A stretch of DNA of 64,000 bases from Zingiber officinale (GCF_018446385.1 NC_055987.1:30572202-30636201), one strand, 5' to 3'. Numbered from the stretch's first letter, positions 48,740 through 61,440 are shown. Translations and numbers: made by a program. The notes: generated by a model not told the origin, from the sequence alone.

Positions 48740-48945
48740 CTTGGTAGATGCTACTTATCCTCTTGCCTTGAATATTATTTGCTCATTAGCTTTAACCATC
48801 TTCTCGCTTAAATCACAAAGCTTCTTGCTAGTTCTTCATACTTGGCGTGGTTACTCGTATCCTCCTCATTTCAATTGTCAAAGTACTTGTCAGTCGCACC
48901 CTTAAGGTTAGATGCAATCCTTCAGGTTAACTCCATTATAGCCAG
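48740..48945 (-). pseudogene. Possible second coding remnant in the CACTA region
   Basis: The minus strand reads GATDKYFDN, a stop, then NEEDTSNHAKYEELA, and after a shift KLCDLSEKMVKANEQI. The composition looks like a coiled-coil protein, with one stop and one shift. The family is not recognised. It does not belong to PFP beta. Confidence 0.35.
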
Positions 48946-49671
48946 TACACTCAGTAAGTTTCTTGCTATGCAAATTAAAGATAGTTTAGTTCTTAACACA
49001 ATATAGTTATGACATAGATCTATTTCAAGTAATTATCTTACCCAAGGATGACTTTTTGCATCAATGGTGTATCTAAAAACAAAGACAACCGAAGCAATAA
49101 CTAGAGATGGCAAGAATATGAGGCATCCATAATCTAACAAGCTCAACTAGAAAATATCCTAGAACAAGGAACTAAATGATTGTTATAGTTAACTAGCTGT
49201 GATTCAAAAGTATCAAAAGAAATGCAATGTAAATCAAACATTTGTATCCACAAATAACAATTATTAATAATAAAAATACACATCACACTTTAACCAATCA
49301 GAGAGTAACAATGAGCAAGTCCAACATAATCTTAAGCATCAATGCGAACTTGTGGAGTACATATTGTTTGAAGGAATGTATAATGAGTTAAAAAAATGTG
49401 AAACCATTGATTCACCATTTTTTCTTATTGAACTAGAATTACAAAAATGACTTTTACTAATGATTTCTCATAAATTGTTTATCAAATCAAACAGTAGTTT
49501 AAGAATCATGGCATGCATGACTAATACAAATCATAAACTGATACATATGACACAGAGATTGATGTGGCATGCATGAGCAAATGCAGCGATAATTATATAA
49601 ACAAATTTGATGCATAAAATGAAGCAATTACTAGCAGTACGATATCAATTCTTCTTAACAATAAGTGATGA

Positions 49672-50785
49672 AGATAACAAATTGAGGAAATGAGCCTTGT
49701 CTTTCTAGAATGTAGCAGAGCTCTTGCAGCATAACCCAATGCATAGCAATAGTTGGCATCAAAATTTACTGGCAAGCCACGTCTTCCTTCATATCTGCAA
49801 ATGTAGAACTCCTAATTGAAATAATAAAGTATAAAGGAAAACCAAAATACCCAAGTAAATTTGGCACAAAATAAAATTAAGAACTTTAAAATGTGTGAAT
49901 GAGGGGTTATAACCAAAAGGAAGCTTATGCTACTCCATAATGAAATTAAAATAAAAAAATCTTAAACTCTATATAGAATCTAATATATTTCTTGATGTAA
50001 ATGGCGATTCTACAATGATGCCTAAAAAATCTTAGCATAAAATCAAGCCTCACCTGAAGTGGTCAATCAACAAGGGGGAAAACAATATAAAGATACTGGA
50101 AAGCTACAAAACCAATTGAAGTAATATGGTTATTCTTACCCAAAAAAGTGGGGTTGTCCTTTAAAGTTTCTAGCATATTTATTCTCCAATTTTCTTTTCT
50201 GCAACTCAATTTCAACCATGGAGATAAGCATTTTCTAATTTCAATTTTGGAAACATGTACAAGAACATAAATAAGCCATACACAAAATGACTAGCTTGCC
50301 ATTTCAAAAATACCAATATCATAGGAACCTACATGGCATGATCATTAAATAGTTAGCATCACTTGCACATTTCCATGTGAATCTCTTTCCAACAAGAATT
50401 TCTCTTGGATTTGCTAGGGTATAAATTCAAAGAACTTTTGATTATTGTTGAAATTTATTTTTCCACAACCCCACTGTATCAACTACATCATGAACTAGGA
50501 TTTCATTTAGTTCAACAATAAGTTGTTGAACCTACAAAGAAAGAACAAAAATATCAATATAATAATTTATATCTGGATCACAAATGAATACCAACATATC
50601 CCTTGTTTACTCATTTATATCAAACATGCAAAACGAGGAAAAATAAGGATTAATTCATGCTTCAGGAATAAAATCAATCAATCCTTCAGAAATAAGTATG
50701 ACACCATAATTATAGCCAAGTTCTACCCGCTTGCAGATAATATCAGTAATGTAGTCCATAATATTCTTAAGTGTTTGTTTCTTAG
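49672..50785 (-). pseudogene. PFP beta-subunit gene fragment (introns retained)
   Basis: Four minus-strand blocks match, in order, the pyrophosphate-fructose 6-phosphate 1-phosphotransferase beta subunit, a cytosolic glycolytic enzyme. They are 50785-50658 (KKQTLKN, then ELGYNYGVILISEGLIDFIPE), 50532-50370 (LIVELNEILVHDVVD..GLWKNK, then IQEKFLLERDSHGNVQ after a frameshift and a stop), 50258-50140 (MVEIELQKRKL, FKGQPHFFG) and 49794-49672 (YEGRRGLPVNFDANYCYALG, KTRLISS). GT and AG splice borders and intron sequence lie between blocks. So this is a DNA-level copy, not a processed one. Stops, shifts and changed glycines show it is dead. Confidence 0.85.
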
Positions 50786-50830
50786 CCCAAGTTCACTTCC
50801 AATGACCTCACCCTTGCATGGAGATTAAAA

Positions 50831-52096
50831 ACATGCCAAAAATAAGACCAATTGGAAAAAAATCTTCAGTCCACCTAAAAACTACACACAATATTATTTG
50901 CATGAATTTATTCACACACAAAACTCATTGCTATTGTTTGATGCATTGATAGTTATAAAAATAATAAATTTTTGGGGAAAATATACTACATTAAAGTGGA
51001 GCATGAGCAAATATTTGTGCTTACCTACCATCTTTGAGATGTGCTTCTCCACTTTCTTTGCATACACCTCAAATCACCATGAATTTTGCATGTCATGATA
51101 GTGTGGACGTATACAAAATCAAACATTTGTAAGAGGAGGTTTTACCCATTAATTTTATTCTTGTCAACCTAATTTATGACAAATAAAATTAATAGTTGGT
51201 TTTCATTCGGTCACACAAATAATAGCAGTGACTCCAATGGGGAGGATACTATTAGACGTGCCTAAGTGTATACCATTACTTGACACTTAGTCCATTAATA
51301 AGATTGTGCCCCTTCCGATGGAGAAGATCACACGCTCTTAATTAATTTCCTATAGTCATCCAAAATGAAAGTTTGATCTAGTGATCCGCAAACAAACTCA
51401 TCTAATATGGAGGAAGACACTCAGAGCTAACGCGCAAGTTTGTTTGCATCACTTACAAACCAGTAATGGAGACTGTGGAATTTATTTTAAAAAAAAATCC
51501 CTCTCCCACTTAGTTATTTAAGGTGAGAAATTTTAACCTATGCTAGCATACATCACATGCATATATACATCACAGTAAATAAAATCAATAAATTTGGAAA
51601 TTAATTTTTCAACTATTATGACATTTTCCATCACTGTCTTCAGTATGCTCCAACCCTAACTGCTGCCATCTTTAGCCACCGCCATCGGGTCGAGTTGTCG
51701 CATCTATCTTGCTTCTTATTCCACTGCACCTCTGGTCCTCCAATAGCACCACGCCTCGCAAAGATACGAACCGCGACAAAAATAGAATTTTACATATATT
51801 GATCCTATATTCCATAAAGGAATGTACATATATTCTAGATCGAACAAAAAAGTAAAATTCTAAAACTAATATAGCTCCTGCTGTATTTAATACATATAAT
51901 CATGCACACATAAAATAATAACCTTGACATGTCCAAGGGTCCAATCACACACAATATCTATATGCCATAATATTTGGAGCCTGCAACTACAAAGTTAGCA
52001 CATCCTACTATTATCCTGCCTAAATTATGTATGACATGTGCATAATTAATTTGAAAACCAAAACACATAGAGGCAAACCCTAGCTCTGATACCAAT
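50831..52096 (-). other. Presumed internal region of a non-coding LTR element
   Basis: On the minus strand this follows the primer-binding site at 52083-52094. No gag or pol domain can be found before the PFP fragment. It may be the leader of a truncated or large non-coding (LARD-like) retroelement. Where it meets the CACTA-derived DNA cannot be placed exactly. Confidence 0.4.
52083..52094 (-). promoter_or_regulatory. Primer-binding site of the large-LTR element
   Basis: On the minus strand this is TGGTATCAGAGC, two bases from the LTR end at 52097. Confidence 0.85.
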
Positions 52097-53427
52097 TGTT
52101 GGTTAGTCCTAGGAAGATCGTACCGGTTCCACTGTACAAAAATTTTGTACAAGTGTCGAACATTTCTTAAATAACCTATTGTGTTCTTTAGAAGTTAAAT
52201 TAGAAATCACAGATGGAACTTAACATCATTGATTCCAAATTTAACTTATTTGTTCTTAATGGTTTAGATTTGAATCGCAAGCGGAACTTAACACTATTGA
52301 TTCAAATTCACCTACGTTATAAATTTCATTAAATATTAATTTCTAAAATTAGCTTCCAGAACTGCATGATGAGGCACATGACCTTCTTGGGTATGAGAGC
52401 ATCCACCACCGCCTAGGCAATGCCTTTTAAGAAAAGCCAATATTTAATTTCCTTATATAACTCTAGGTTTAACCAAAAGGAACAATCGAATTACAAATTT
52501 GAAAAACAAAACAAAGAAAACACAACTTCGAAACAAATCCGAAAAACTAGAATCTAATGACTCTTGTGTTTGGAATTCATACAAAGAAAAATAACTAGCA
52601 TGATGCGGAAGAAAATTACTAGTTATACCTTCTCTTTGTATGCTAATGACCTCGAGATCTTCTGCCGTATTTCTCGCCTCGCCTTGGACGTCGTATGGGC
52701 GACGATCCTCCAAGATGAACACCACCCAAAGAACTTCTCCTCCTTCTTCTAAGTTTCGGCCACCACAACCACAAGGAAGCAAAAGAGAGCAAAGGGAAAA
52801 AGAGGGAGAGAGGAGCCGGCCACAAGAGGATCACCAAGCAAGAGAATAAGAATTGTTATGTCATGTGGCCTCTCCTCCTCTTCTTTTATAATACTTGCCC
52901 AAGGCAAATAAGGAAAGACTTTTTACAAAAATTAAAATCTTCCTCTTGTTTTTCCTTTTTCCCCTTTTATTTTTCCTTTTCTTTCCTCTTGATTGATTCA
53001 ATCATCAATTATGGATTGATTGATCATTGATTGACCAACCCCTTGCTTGGGCACCAAGCAAGGGTGGCCGACCACTTAAAAAGGAAAGAAATAACCCTTG
53101 TAAAAATTTAACAAGCAAAGAAAAATCTCTTATAAAATTTTACAAGCTCTCTTTTAAATTTCCCAATGTGGATGTTAAAAAAGGAAAGTTTTAAAAATTA
53201 AAATCAAGTTTTAAAATTTAAAACTTCTCTACTAAAATTTCCTTTTTTAACTATGGTCACAAAATTAAAAGATTTAAAATTTAAAACTTCTCTTCCTTTT
53301 TTCTAAAACCATGAGGATGGTTAAAAAAGGAAAGTTTTAAAACTTTTAAACTTTCTTTTAAACCATGTGACCTAATTCAAATAAGGAAAGTTTTATATTT
53401 TAAAAACTCTCTTTTAAAACTTGTAGC

Positions 53428-54327
53428 TGTTGGTCCCTTTGGAGGCCGGCAAGAGGGGAGGGGTGAATTGCCCACAAAAATTAAACACAAAACTTTTCTC
53501 GGATATTCAACTAATTAACAAACACTTGTAATAAAAAAGAAGAGACTAAATTAAAAGCTCAGACACAAGAGGGTTTACTTGGTTTACAATCAGAGGATTA
53601 CTAATCCAAGGCAAAGATAACGCACTATCTGATTCTCCTCTGGGCGGAGTAGCCTCTTACAACGTTGACAGTACAAAAGAATAGAAAGCACAGAAAGAAT
53701 TGAATTACAAGTGAGTTGAATGATCTGTGCAAACCAGTGCTATATTTATAGCACTAGTCGGGGCGCCCCGAAGGGGTTCCGGGCGCCCTGGGGGGATAAA
53801 ACCTTATCCCCCAACGTTCAGATCGAGTTTGACTTGATCTGGTCAACATCTTCGGTCCGGGCGCCCCGGAGGGGTTCGGGTGCCCCAGTCAGCTCCGGGC
53901 GCCTCGAACCCCAAAAGTCAACTCTAGTTGGCTTTTTCCATCCGGTCGCTCTGCTTCTGTTCAGCTCGTCACGGTCCGGGTCTTCAACTCCGGCTCCGCT
54001 AGTTTGGGTGATCTCGGCCATCCGGAATAAGGCTCACCCGAACCCAAGTTCCAGCCTTCTCCTCGAGCAGCCTTCCTTCCCGGTTTCTGGTCCCTCGAAC
54101 ACCGTGCACGTTCTTCTCATCCACCGGTGTACTCTTCCGCGGTCACCTCGTCCCTCGGACGCACCGAGCCCGTCGGCTCTCTCTCCGTGCCGTCCTTCTC
54201 GCTAGCCACGTCTTCCGCTCGACTTCCTGTGTTCCTAAGCTCCTGCACACTTAGACACAAGGGTTAAACAAACTTAGGACCTAACTTAGCTTGTTTGATC
54301 ACATCAAAACACCTTGGGGTTCCAACA
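53428..54327 (-). repeat. 3' LTR of the gag-only element
   Basis: This 900-bp LTR contains repeated GGGCGCCCCGGAGGGGTTC-like words and a palindromic TATA region GCTATATTTATAGC near 53740. Confidence 0.88.
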
Positions 54328-54342
54328 ATCTCCCCCTTTTTG
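54328..54342 (-). promoter_or_regulatory. Polypurine tract of the gag-only element
   Basis: On the minus strand this reads AAAAAGGGGGAGATT directly before the 3' LTR. Confidence 0.85.
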
Positions 54343-55157
54343 ATGTGAGCAACCCAAGTTAAGTTAGGGCAAACATATGCAATAAAAATAATTTATATTC
54401 AAATAAGTCCAAATATTTTTCAATTGAAAAATTATATTACCTTCCCCTAGACTTAACATACTTCTCCCCCTTTGATCACATAAAAATTGGGGTTATAAAC
54501 AAGTCTAAGGTAAATTCTAAAAAAAATTTTAAGTGTAAAAAATTTTTAAAAATGTCTAAGTAAAGACATTCTTCAGAATTTTTCTTTCGAAGAAAAAAAT
54601 ATTTAAGTAAAATATTTTTCAGAAAAAAACAGCCATAAGTGTTAACAAAAATTTTCTAAAATTTTAAGTTTGAAACTTATTTTAACATTTCCTAAAAAAT
54701 TTTTTTTTCTAATTTTCAGAAAAAAATTTCTAAGTTAATATTCATAAGAAATAATTTTAAGTCAATTTTTTTAAAAAAATCCTAAGGCAATATTATCATA
54801 AAAAATTCTTAGTCAAAATTTTTAAAAAAATCTTAAGGCAAAAAAAAATATTTTAAGTTAACTTTCATAAACAATTTCTAAGGTAATTTTTTAAAAAAAA
54901 ATCTAAGTCAAGTTAAAAAAAAAATTTAAATATTTTCTAACACAAATTGAATAACTCTTTTAAAGCATTAAGTAATTTAAATTAATACTTTTTTAGTTAG
55001 TCAATTAAACTTTTCATTTCGATACTTGGCTTCCAGGTCGTGGCGAGGCACTAGGCCTTCTTGGTTATTAGAGCAACAACCACTTCCTTAGACAAAGCCT
55101 CATAATGAAATTAGTTGTTTAATTTCCTTGCTGAAAATGCTAAGTCTAATCTTAATT
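54343..55157 (-). other. AT-rich filler between gag and polypurine tract
   Basis: This holds many short AAATTTTTAAG/TTCAGAAAAAA-like repeats and no coding. It sits where pol would normally be. Confidence 0.6.
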
Positions 55158-56609
55158 TTAAATTAAACAGATTTTTAAAATCCAGTAGACGTTCCTACCT
55201 ACAGGATTAACCAAGTATTTCCTAGGTACATAGATTTTTGATATATTTCTAATTTGACTTTGATGAAATCTATAATACCAATTTAAACCTCTATAATTTC
55301 TAAAAGTAAAAATATTTGGACCATTAGATTTTTTCAATCTTTCTATTTCTTCTTTTAGTTTTTCATTTTCAATTTTCAATTTTTCAAAATCCTCTATAAG
55401 ATATGATTTTGCCAAAATTCTTTTTGTTTCTAAAATTTCATTTTCTAATTTGGTATTTTTATTTTCTAATTTATAGATGGATTTTGCCATTGCCTTAATA
55501 CCAAAGTAAAGTTCATCAGGGGGTAAGAGGCATACCTCACTTACCATATCAGACTTGAAGCCTGAATCTCCCCCTACTTCGCTACTTCCATCTGAGGTCG
55601 CTCCCCCTTCATCGATGTTGGGTTCTGATGTACTCTGTCATTCGTAGCTTGCCATCAGTGCTATCCCGGCATATTCTTGAATCTCGGACTCAGATGAAGA
55701 AGTGTCGTCCCAAGTAGCTTTTAGGTTCTTGTGCTTCTTGGGAATCTTGCCTTTGTCCTTCTTTAGTTCTGGGCAGTCTTCTTTTAGGTGCCCTTCCTTT
55801 TGACACTGGTAGCAACACATCCTTCTTCTATTTCTTGGATTATTTTTATTCTGCATTTCTTTAAATTTATTAGCTCTAAAAAACTTTTTAAAGTTTCTTA
55901 GCATGTACGCTTCCTGATCATCCTCTGAGTCTGACTCGGGTTCGTCCCTTTTGGTTGTGTTTAGCGCAATCATCTGGCTTGATTCCTTTGTTCCTGCACA
56001 CCTGGTTTCATGCAATTCAAGAGTGGAGAACAGTTCTTCCAAACTACTTACCTCCAGGTCTTTCAAAATGTAGTAGGCGTCAACGATTGATGTCCATTCT
56101 GAAGTTCTGGGAAACGCATTGAGTGCGTAGCGTATTGTGTCCTGATTTGTAACCGTTTCTCCGAGGTTCTCGAGACCAGTAACTAGTTCTTTTACCTTCG
56201 CGTGTAAATTGGCTACCTTCTCACCGTTTTCCAGACGTATGTTCATCAGCTTGTTCCGGAGGATGTCTCTTCTAGCGAGCTTTGCTTCAGACGTGCCTTC
56301 GTGGAGTTCCAGGAACTTCTCCCAGAGTTCTTTAGCGGATGAATAGCTTCCGATGCGGTTAACCTCTTGAGGCGGCAACACGCTCAGTAGGTGATATTCC
56401 ACACGGTTGTTTGCTACAGACTCATTCTGCTCCTTCTTTGTCCAGTGACTCTCTTCTTTTTCTTCTCCGTCTTGATTCATCGGAGCTACAAAACCATACT
56501 TCATAATAGACCGAATTTCAAAATCAGTTCTTAGGAATACCTCCATACGTCGCTTCCAGTCTGCGAAGTCCCCCTCGAATTTTGGTGGAACGTTGATTGG
56601 TCCGGCCAT
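55158..56609 (-). pseudogene. Gag of the gag-only element, with one internal stop
   Basis: It starts MAGPINVPPKFEGDFADWKR at 56609. The zinc knuckle CCYQCQKEGHLKEDC lies near 55815-55775. A TGA at about 55636 interrupts the frame. The same frame then continues to 55158 with a coiled-coil-like segment (KLENKNTKLENEILE, KLKEEIERLKK). About 483 codons in total. A CGA-to-TGA change would explain the stop. Confidence 0.85.
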
Positions 56610-56650
56610 CTTGTTGCTTTGATCGGCGATTAGTCCTCCTGAAGCGCTTT

Positions 56651-56662
56651 GCTCTGATACCA
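56651..56662 (-). promoter_or_regulatory. Primer-binding site of the gag-only element
   Basis: On the minus strand this is TGGTATCAGAGC, two bases from the 5' LTR. Confidence 0.9.
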
Positions 56663-56664
56663 CT

Positions 56665-57448
56665 TGTTGGTCCCTTTGGAGGCCAGCAAGAGGGGAGGGG
56701 TAAATTGCCCTACAAAAATTAAACACAAAACTTTTCTCAAATATTCAACTAATTAACAGACACTTGTAAAAAAAAAGAAGAGACTAAATTAAAAGATTAG
56801 ACACAAGAGGGTTTACTTGGTTTGCAATCAGAGTATTGCTAATCCAAGGCAAAGATGGCGCACTATCTGATTCTCCTCTGGGCGGAGTAGCCTCTTACAG
56901 CGTTGACAGTACAAAAGAATAGAAAGCACAGAAAGAATTGAATTACAAGTGAGTTGAATGATCTGTGCAAACTAATGCTATATTTATAGCACTGGTCGGG
57001 GCGCCCCGGAGGGTTCCGGGTGCCCCGGACCCCAAAATTCAACTCTGGTTGACTTTTTCCGTCCGGTCGCTCTGCTTCGGTTCAGCTCGTCTCGGTCCGG
57101 GTCTTCAACTCCGGCTCCGCTAGAATGGGTGATCTCGAACATCCAGAATAGGGCTCACCCGAACCCAAGTTCCGGCCTTCTCCTCAAGCAGCCTTCCTTC
57201 CCGATTTCTCGTCCCTCGAGCGCCGCGCACGTTCTTCTCGTCCACCGGTGTACTCTTCCGCGATCACCTCATCCCTCGGACACACCGAGCCCGTCGGCTC
57301 TCTCCCCGTGCCGTCCTTCTCGCTAGCCGCGTCTTCCGCTCGACTTCCTGTGTTCCTAAGCTCCTGCACACTTAGACACAAGGGTTAAATAAACACAGGA
57401 TCTAACTTAGCTTGTTTGATCACATCAAAACATCTTGGGGTTCCAACA
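56665..57448 (-). repeat. 5' LTR of the gag-only element
   Basis: This 784-bp LTR pairs with 53428-54327 and lacks part of the GC-rich repeat block. Confidence 0.88.
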
Positions 57449-58560
57449 GTAGTTTTCTACAAAGAGAAGATTTTAAAAATTCAAAACACCCCCTTATATT
57501 TGAATTATTATGACCGACCCCTTTGAACAAAGCAAAGGCCGACCACCTTGAAGGAATTCATGGCCGGCCCTTGACTTGGTCACCAAGCCTTGGGCCGACC
57601 CTTCTTGGACACCAAGATGAGCTTTTATTGGATGAACTTGAGGCTTTAATGAGGCTACGATAGGGACCTAGAGGAGAAATTGGTTTTGGCCTTCCGATGA
57701 GCTTGAATATCCCGTGTTCGCCCCAAACACACAACTCAAGTTCATCAATAATAACTCATTCCACTAGAGAGTTATTATCGCACTACCACACCAATCCCAA
57801 AATACATTATGAGCTCCTTCATATATGAGTGTGTTAGTCTCCCTGTGTTTAAGATAACGAATGTCCACTAATTAAGTAAGTGACTGACAACTTCACTTAA
57901 TTAATATCTAGCTCCAAGAGTAGTACCACTCAACTTCATTGTCATGTCGGACTAAGTCCACCTGTAGGGTTTAACATGACAATCCTTATGAGCTCCTCTT
58001 GGGGACATTCTCAACCTAGATAACTAGGACACAGTTTCCTTCTATAATCAACAACACACACTATAAGTAATATCATTTTTCAACTTATCGGGCCTATTGA
58101 TTTATCGAGCTAAATCTCACCCTTTGATAAGTTAAAGAAATAAATACTAAATATATGTGCTTGTTATTATATTAGGATTAAGAGCACACACTTCCATAAT
58201 GACTAAGATCTAGTTCTTTTATTAAGTCAGTATAAAAAGAACTTACCTAAAATGATCTTACTCAATACACTTAGAGTGTACTAATGTAATTTATTAGTTA
58301 AGATAAACTAATACCTAATTACACTACGACTATTCTAATGGTTTGTTCCTTTCCATCTTAGTCGTGAACAACTGTTTATAATTTATAAAGAACTGATAAC
58401 ATGATCTTCTGTGAGTGTCACCACACACCATGTTATCTACTATATAAATTAATTGAACAACTACACTTAACAAATAAAATGTAGACATTTGACCAATGTG
58501 ATTCTTTTATTTCAAAAATAAATGTTTACAAAAGCTAGGCTTTTAGTATACACTCTAACA

Positions 58561-60785
58561 ATAACAAGCACATATATTTAGTATTTATTTCTTTGACTTA
58601 TCAGAGGGTGAGATTTAGCTCGATAAATTAATAAGCCCGATAAGTTGGGAAATGATATTACTTATAGTGTGTGTTGTTGATTATAGAAGGAAACTGTGTC
58701 CTAGTTATCTAGGTTGAGAATGTCCCCAAGAGGAGCTCATAAGGATTGTCATGTTAAACCCTACAGGTGGACTTAGTCCGACATGACAATGAAGTTGAGT
58801 GGTACTACTCTTGGACTAAGATATTAATTAAAGAGAGTTGTCAGTAACTCATTTAATTAGTGGACATTCGACATCTTAAATACATGGAGACTAACACACT
58901 CATAATAAAAGGGAGCTCAAAATATAATTTGGGATTGGTGCGGTAGTTCAATAATAATTCTCTAGTGGTATGAATTATTATTGATGAAATTAAGTTGGGT
59001 GTTCGGGGCAAACACGGGAAGCTTAATTTCATCGGGAGACCAAAATCAATTCCTCCTCTCGGTCCCTATCGTAGCATCTTGTATATAGAGAATTATACCC
59101 ACCGCATACCCACCTCCTACCCACCCTTAGGTGCCCGGCCAAGCAAGCTTGGAGTCCAAGCTTGGGCCGACCAAGCCAAGGGTTGAGTCAAGATGAGGGG
59201 GCCGACCATAACTTGGAATCCAAGCTTGTTGTGGTCGGCCCTAATAAATATAAGAGGATTTTATTTTAAATCTTTTCTTATGTGGATATCATGGTTTTAA
59301 AAGAGAGAGTTTAACATTTAAATCTTTCCTTTTATAGCTTTCTACAAAAGATTAAGTGAAAATTTGATATCTTTCCTTATTTGTAGTTAAAAGGAATATT
59401 TTAATTTTTGATAAAAATTTTCTTTTTTGTAACCATGTTCATGATTTAAAAAGAGAGTTTTAAAATTAAATATTTCCTTTTATAAGTTTCTACAAAAAAT
59501 TAAGAAAAGATTTGATATCTTTCCTTATTTGTAGATTGAAAGGATGATTTTAATTTTAGAGAAAACTTTTCTTTTTGGAAATCATCCACATGTTTTAATA
59601 GAGACATTTTAATTTATAAAATTTCCTTTTATAACCAACCATGAAGGGAAAAATTATTTGAGAAATTTTTATTAAAAATTTCCGGAAACAAATTAGGAAG
59701 TTTTAATTCTTATGTTAAAACTTTCCTTGCTTGGAGCTATGAGGTGGTCGGCCATGTGGATTTAAGAAAAGGAAATTGGTTTTAATTAATTAAATTTTCC
59801 TTTTCATGGCAAAGAAAATAAAAAAGTTTTTATTTAAATTTTCCTTATTTGCCAAGACCAAGGATTATAAAAGAGGGGATAGGGGTGTCTTCATGGGTAA
59901 CATCTCTATTCTATTTTCCTCCCTCTCTTCCTTGGTGGTGGCCGGCCCTAGACCTTGCTCTTCTCCTCTTCTCTTCTTCTTTAGTGGACAGTTTCATCCC
60001 TCTCTTGGAGCTCTTGTTGGTGGCCGGTTCTAGCTTGGAGAAGAAGGGGAGAAAGGAAGCTTTGTTTCTAGCATCCCTTAGAGCTTGATGGTGGTGGCCA
60101 AAACTCTTCATCTCAAGGAGGAGTGCTTGGCCAAAACTTGCAAGGAGGAAGAAGAAGGGTTTGGGTGGTTCTCATCTCGGTAGATCGTTGCCCACACAAC
60201 GTCCGAGATAAGAAGAGGAATACGGTAGAAGATCAAGAGGTTGTTGCTTACAAAGAAAGGTATAACTAGTAATTATTTTTCGCATTATACTAGTTTTTCT
60301 TTGTATGAATTCCAAACACAAGAGGCATATAATTCTAGGTTTCGAATTTGTGATTCGAGTTTGTGTTTTTTATGTTTTTTTAAATTTGTGATTTGATTGT
60401 TCCTTTTGGTTAAACCTAGGGTTATATAAGGAAATTAAATATTAGATTTCATTAAAAGACTTTGTCTAAGAAGTGGTGGTTGCTCCCATATCCAAAAAGG
60501 CCTAGTGCCTCGCCATGTTTAACCTGAAAGCCGATTTCTGAAATTAATATTTAATTGAATTTATAACATAGGTAGATTTGGATCAATAATGTTAATCATC
60601 GTTTGCGATCCAAGTCTAAACCATTAAGAACAGATAAGTTAAATTTGGAATCAATAATGTTAAGTTCTGTTTGCGATTCCGAATTTAATTTCTAAAGAAC
60701 ACAATAAGTTATTAGGATAGGTTCGACACTTGAACAAAATTTTTGTATGGTGGAACCGGTACGATCTTCCTAGGACTAACCAACA
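58561..60785 (+). mobile_element. Inverted, truncated copy of the long LTR
   Basis: Read from 60785 backwards it matches the LTR at 52097 (TGTTGGTTAGTCCTAGG and onward) through to about the equivalent of 58170, so the last roughly 390 bp are missing. It abuts the first LTR tail to tail at 58560/58561. No primer-binding site follows at 60786. Its TATA region is GGATTATAAAAGAGGGG near 59865. Confidence 0.85.
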
Positions 60786-61440
60786 CTGAGCACCCGGACC
60801 AGCCTACCTCGGTCGGCTTGGCCAGACACCCAGGTGGTCTGAGCGCCCGGAGTTGGTCCAGGCACCGAAAAATCATCTCGAAAGTTGAGTTGGAGTTCGA
60901 TGACTGACCAAACCCATGTCAATGATCCAGGTGCTCGGAAGTGGATAAACTTAACGGATTAAGTTTCGATGAGAGGTCGCCACGTCAGTAGTGGTCTAGG
61001 CATCCGGAGTTGTTCCAGGTGCCCGGAATGGACCTATATAATGAACTTCGAACAACAGCTTCAGAACAACTTTTTCTATGACTTTCATTCCTGCATGCTG
61101 CTCCAGAAAAGCTCCTATGACGCTGTAACTCTCCTTTGACAATTGGCAATCAAGATCTATTTATTTTCTCTATTATCGGTAATATTTTTTTATAGTTCTT
61201 GTACTTAAATTTTGTAATCATTCGAACTATTATTGGATTTCCCAATGAAAGTGCTCGACCAGTGCGGGTCTTGGCATATGAGTCGTCGAAAGTTCTGAAC
61301 CAAGTAAAAAACTACTTGTGTTATTGCTTAGTTTTTTTTTTTTAAAGTGAAGAACGCTATTCACCCACTTGTGTTATTGCTTAGTTTTTTTTCTAAAAGT
61401 GAAGATTGCTATTCACCCTTTAGCATTTTTATGATTCAAC
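60786..61440 (+). mobile_element. Copia-type LTR fragment
   Basis: GCGCCCGGA-type words, a TATATAATG near 61034 and a terminal part ending in GCTATTCACCC resemble the 3' half of a SIRE-type LTR. A stretch around CTTGTGTTATTGCTTAGTTTTTTTT is duplicated at about 61314 and 61368. No ends or target duplication can be defined. Confidence 0.5.

Larger units (their letters stand above)
48310..50830 (+). mobile_element. CACTA-type element end with captured gene
   Basis: CACTACAACAAAAAAACTAA at 48310 matches CACTA (En/Spm) terminal repeats. It is followed by inverted subterminal words such as ACAATGG..TTTTTAAACCATTGTC and GCCGTTGTCC to about 48540. The opposite terminus was not found, so the right limit is arbitrary (end of the captured gene) and the element may be truncated. 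Coding-like remnants of a host gene lie inside. No transposase is visible. Confidence 0.55.
53423..57453 (-). mobile_element. Gag-only (TR-GAG-like) copia retrotransposon
   Basis: LTRs are 53428-54327 (900 bp) and 56665-57448 (784 bp; a block of about 116 bp is missing). Both start TGTTGGTCCCTTTGG and end GGGGTTCCAACA. Flanks GTAGC (53423-53427) and GTAGT (57449-57453) are a 4/5 target duplication. On the minus strand the order is 5' LTR, primer-binding site, gag, AT-rich filler, polypurine tract, 3' LTR. No protease, integrase, RT or RNase H is present. The gag resembles SIRE/Maximus-type copia gag, which is an inference. Confidence 0.88.
52097..58560 (-). mobile_element. Long LTR (about 2.4 kb) split by a nested retrotransposon
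   Basis: On the minus strand the LTR starts TGTTAGAGTGTATAC at 58560 and ends ACTAACCAACA at 52097, next to a primer-binding site. Removing the nested insertion (53428-57453) leaves about 2.4 kb. A TATTATAAAAGAAG core promoter lies near 52885. It carries no gene. A second, inverted and shortened copy follows immediately at 58561-60785. Confidence 0.8.

Noticed and set aside
53720-54205. 161-codon plus-strand frame
   Set aside because: It is antisense to the gag-only element and lies wholly within its LTR; a matching fragment recurs in the other LTR at 57129.
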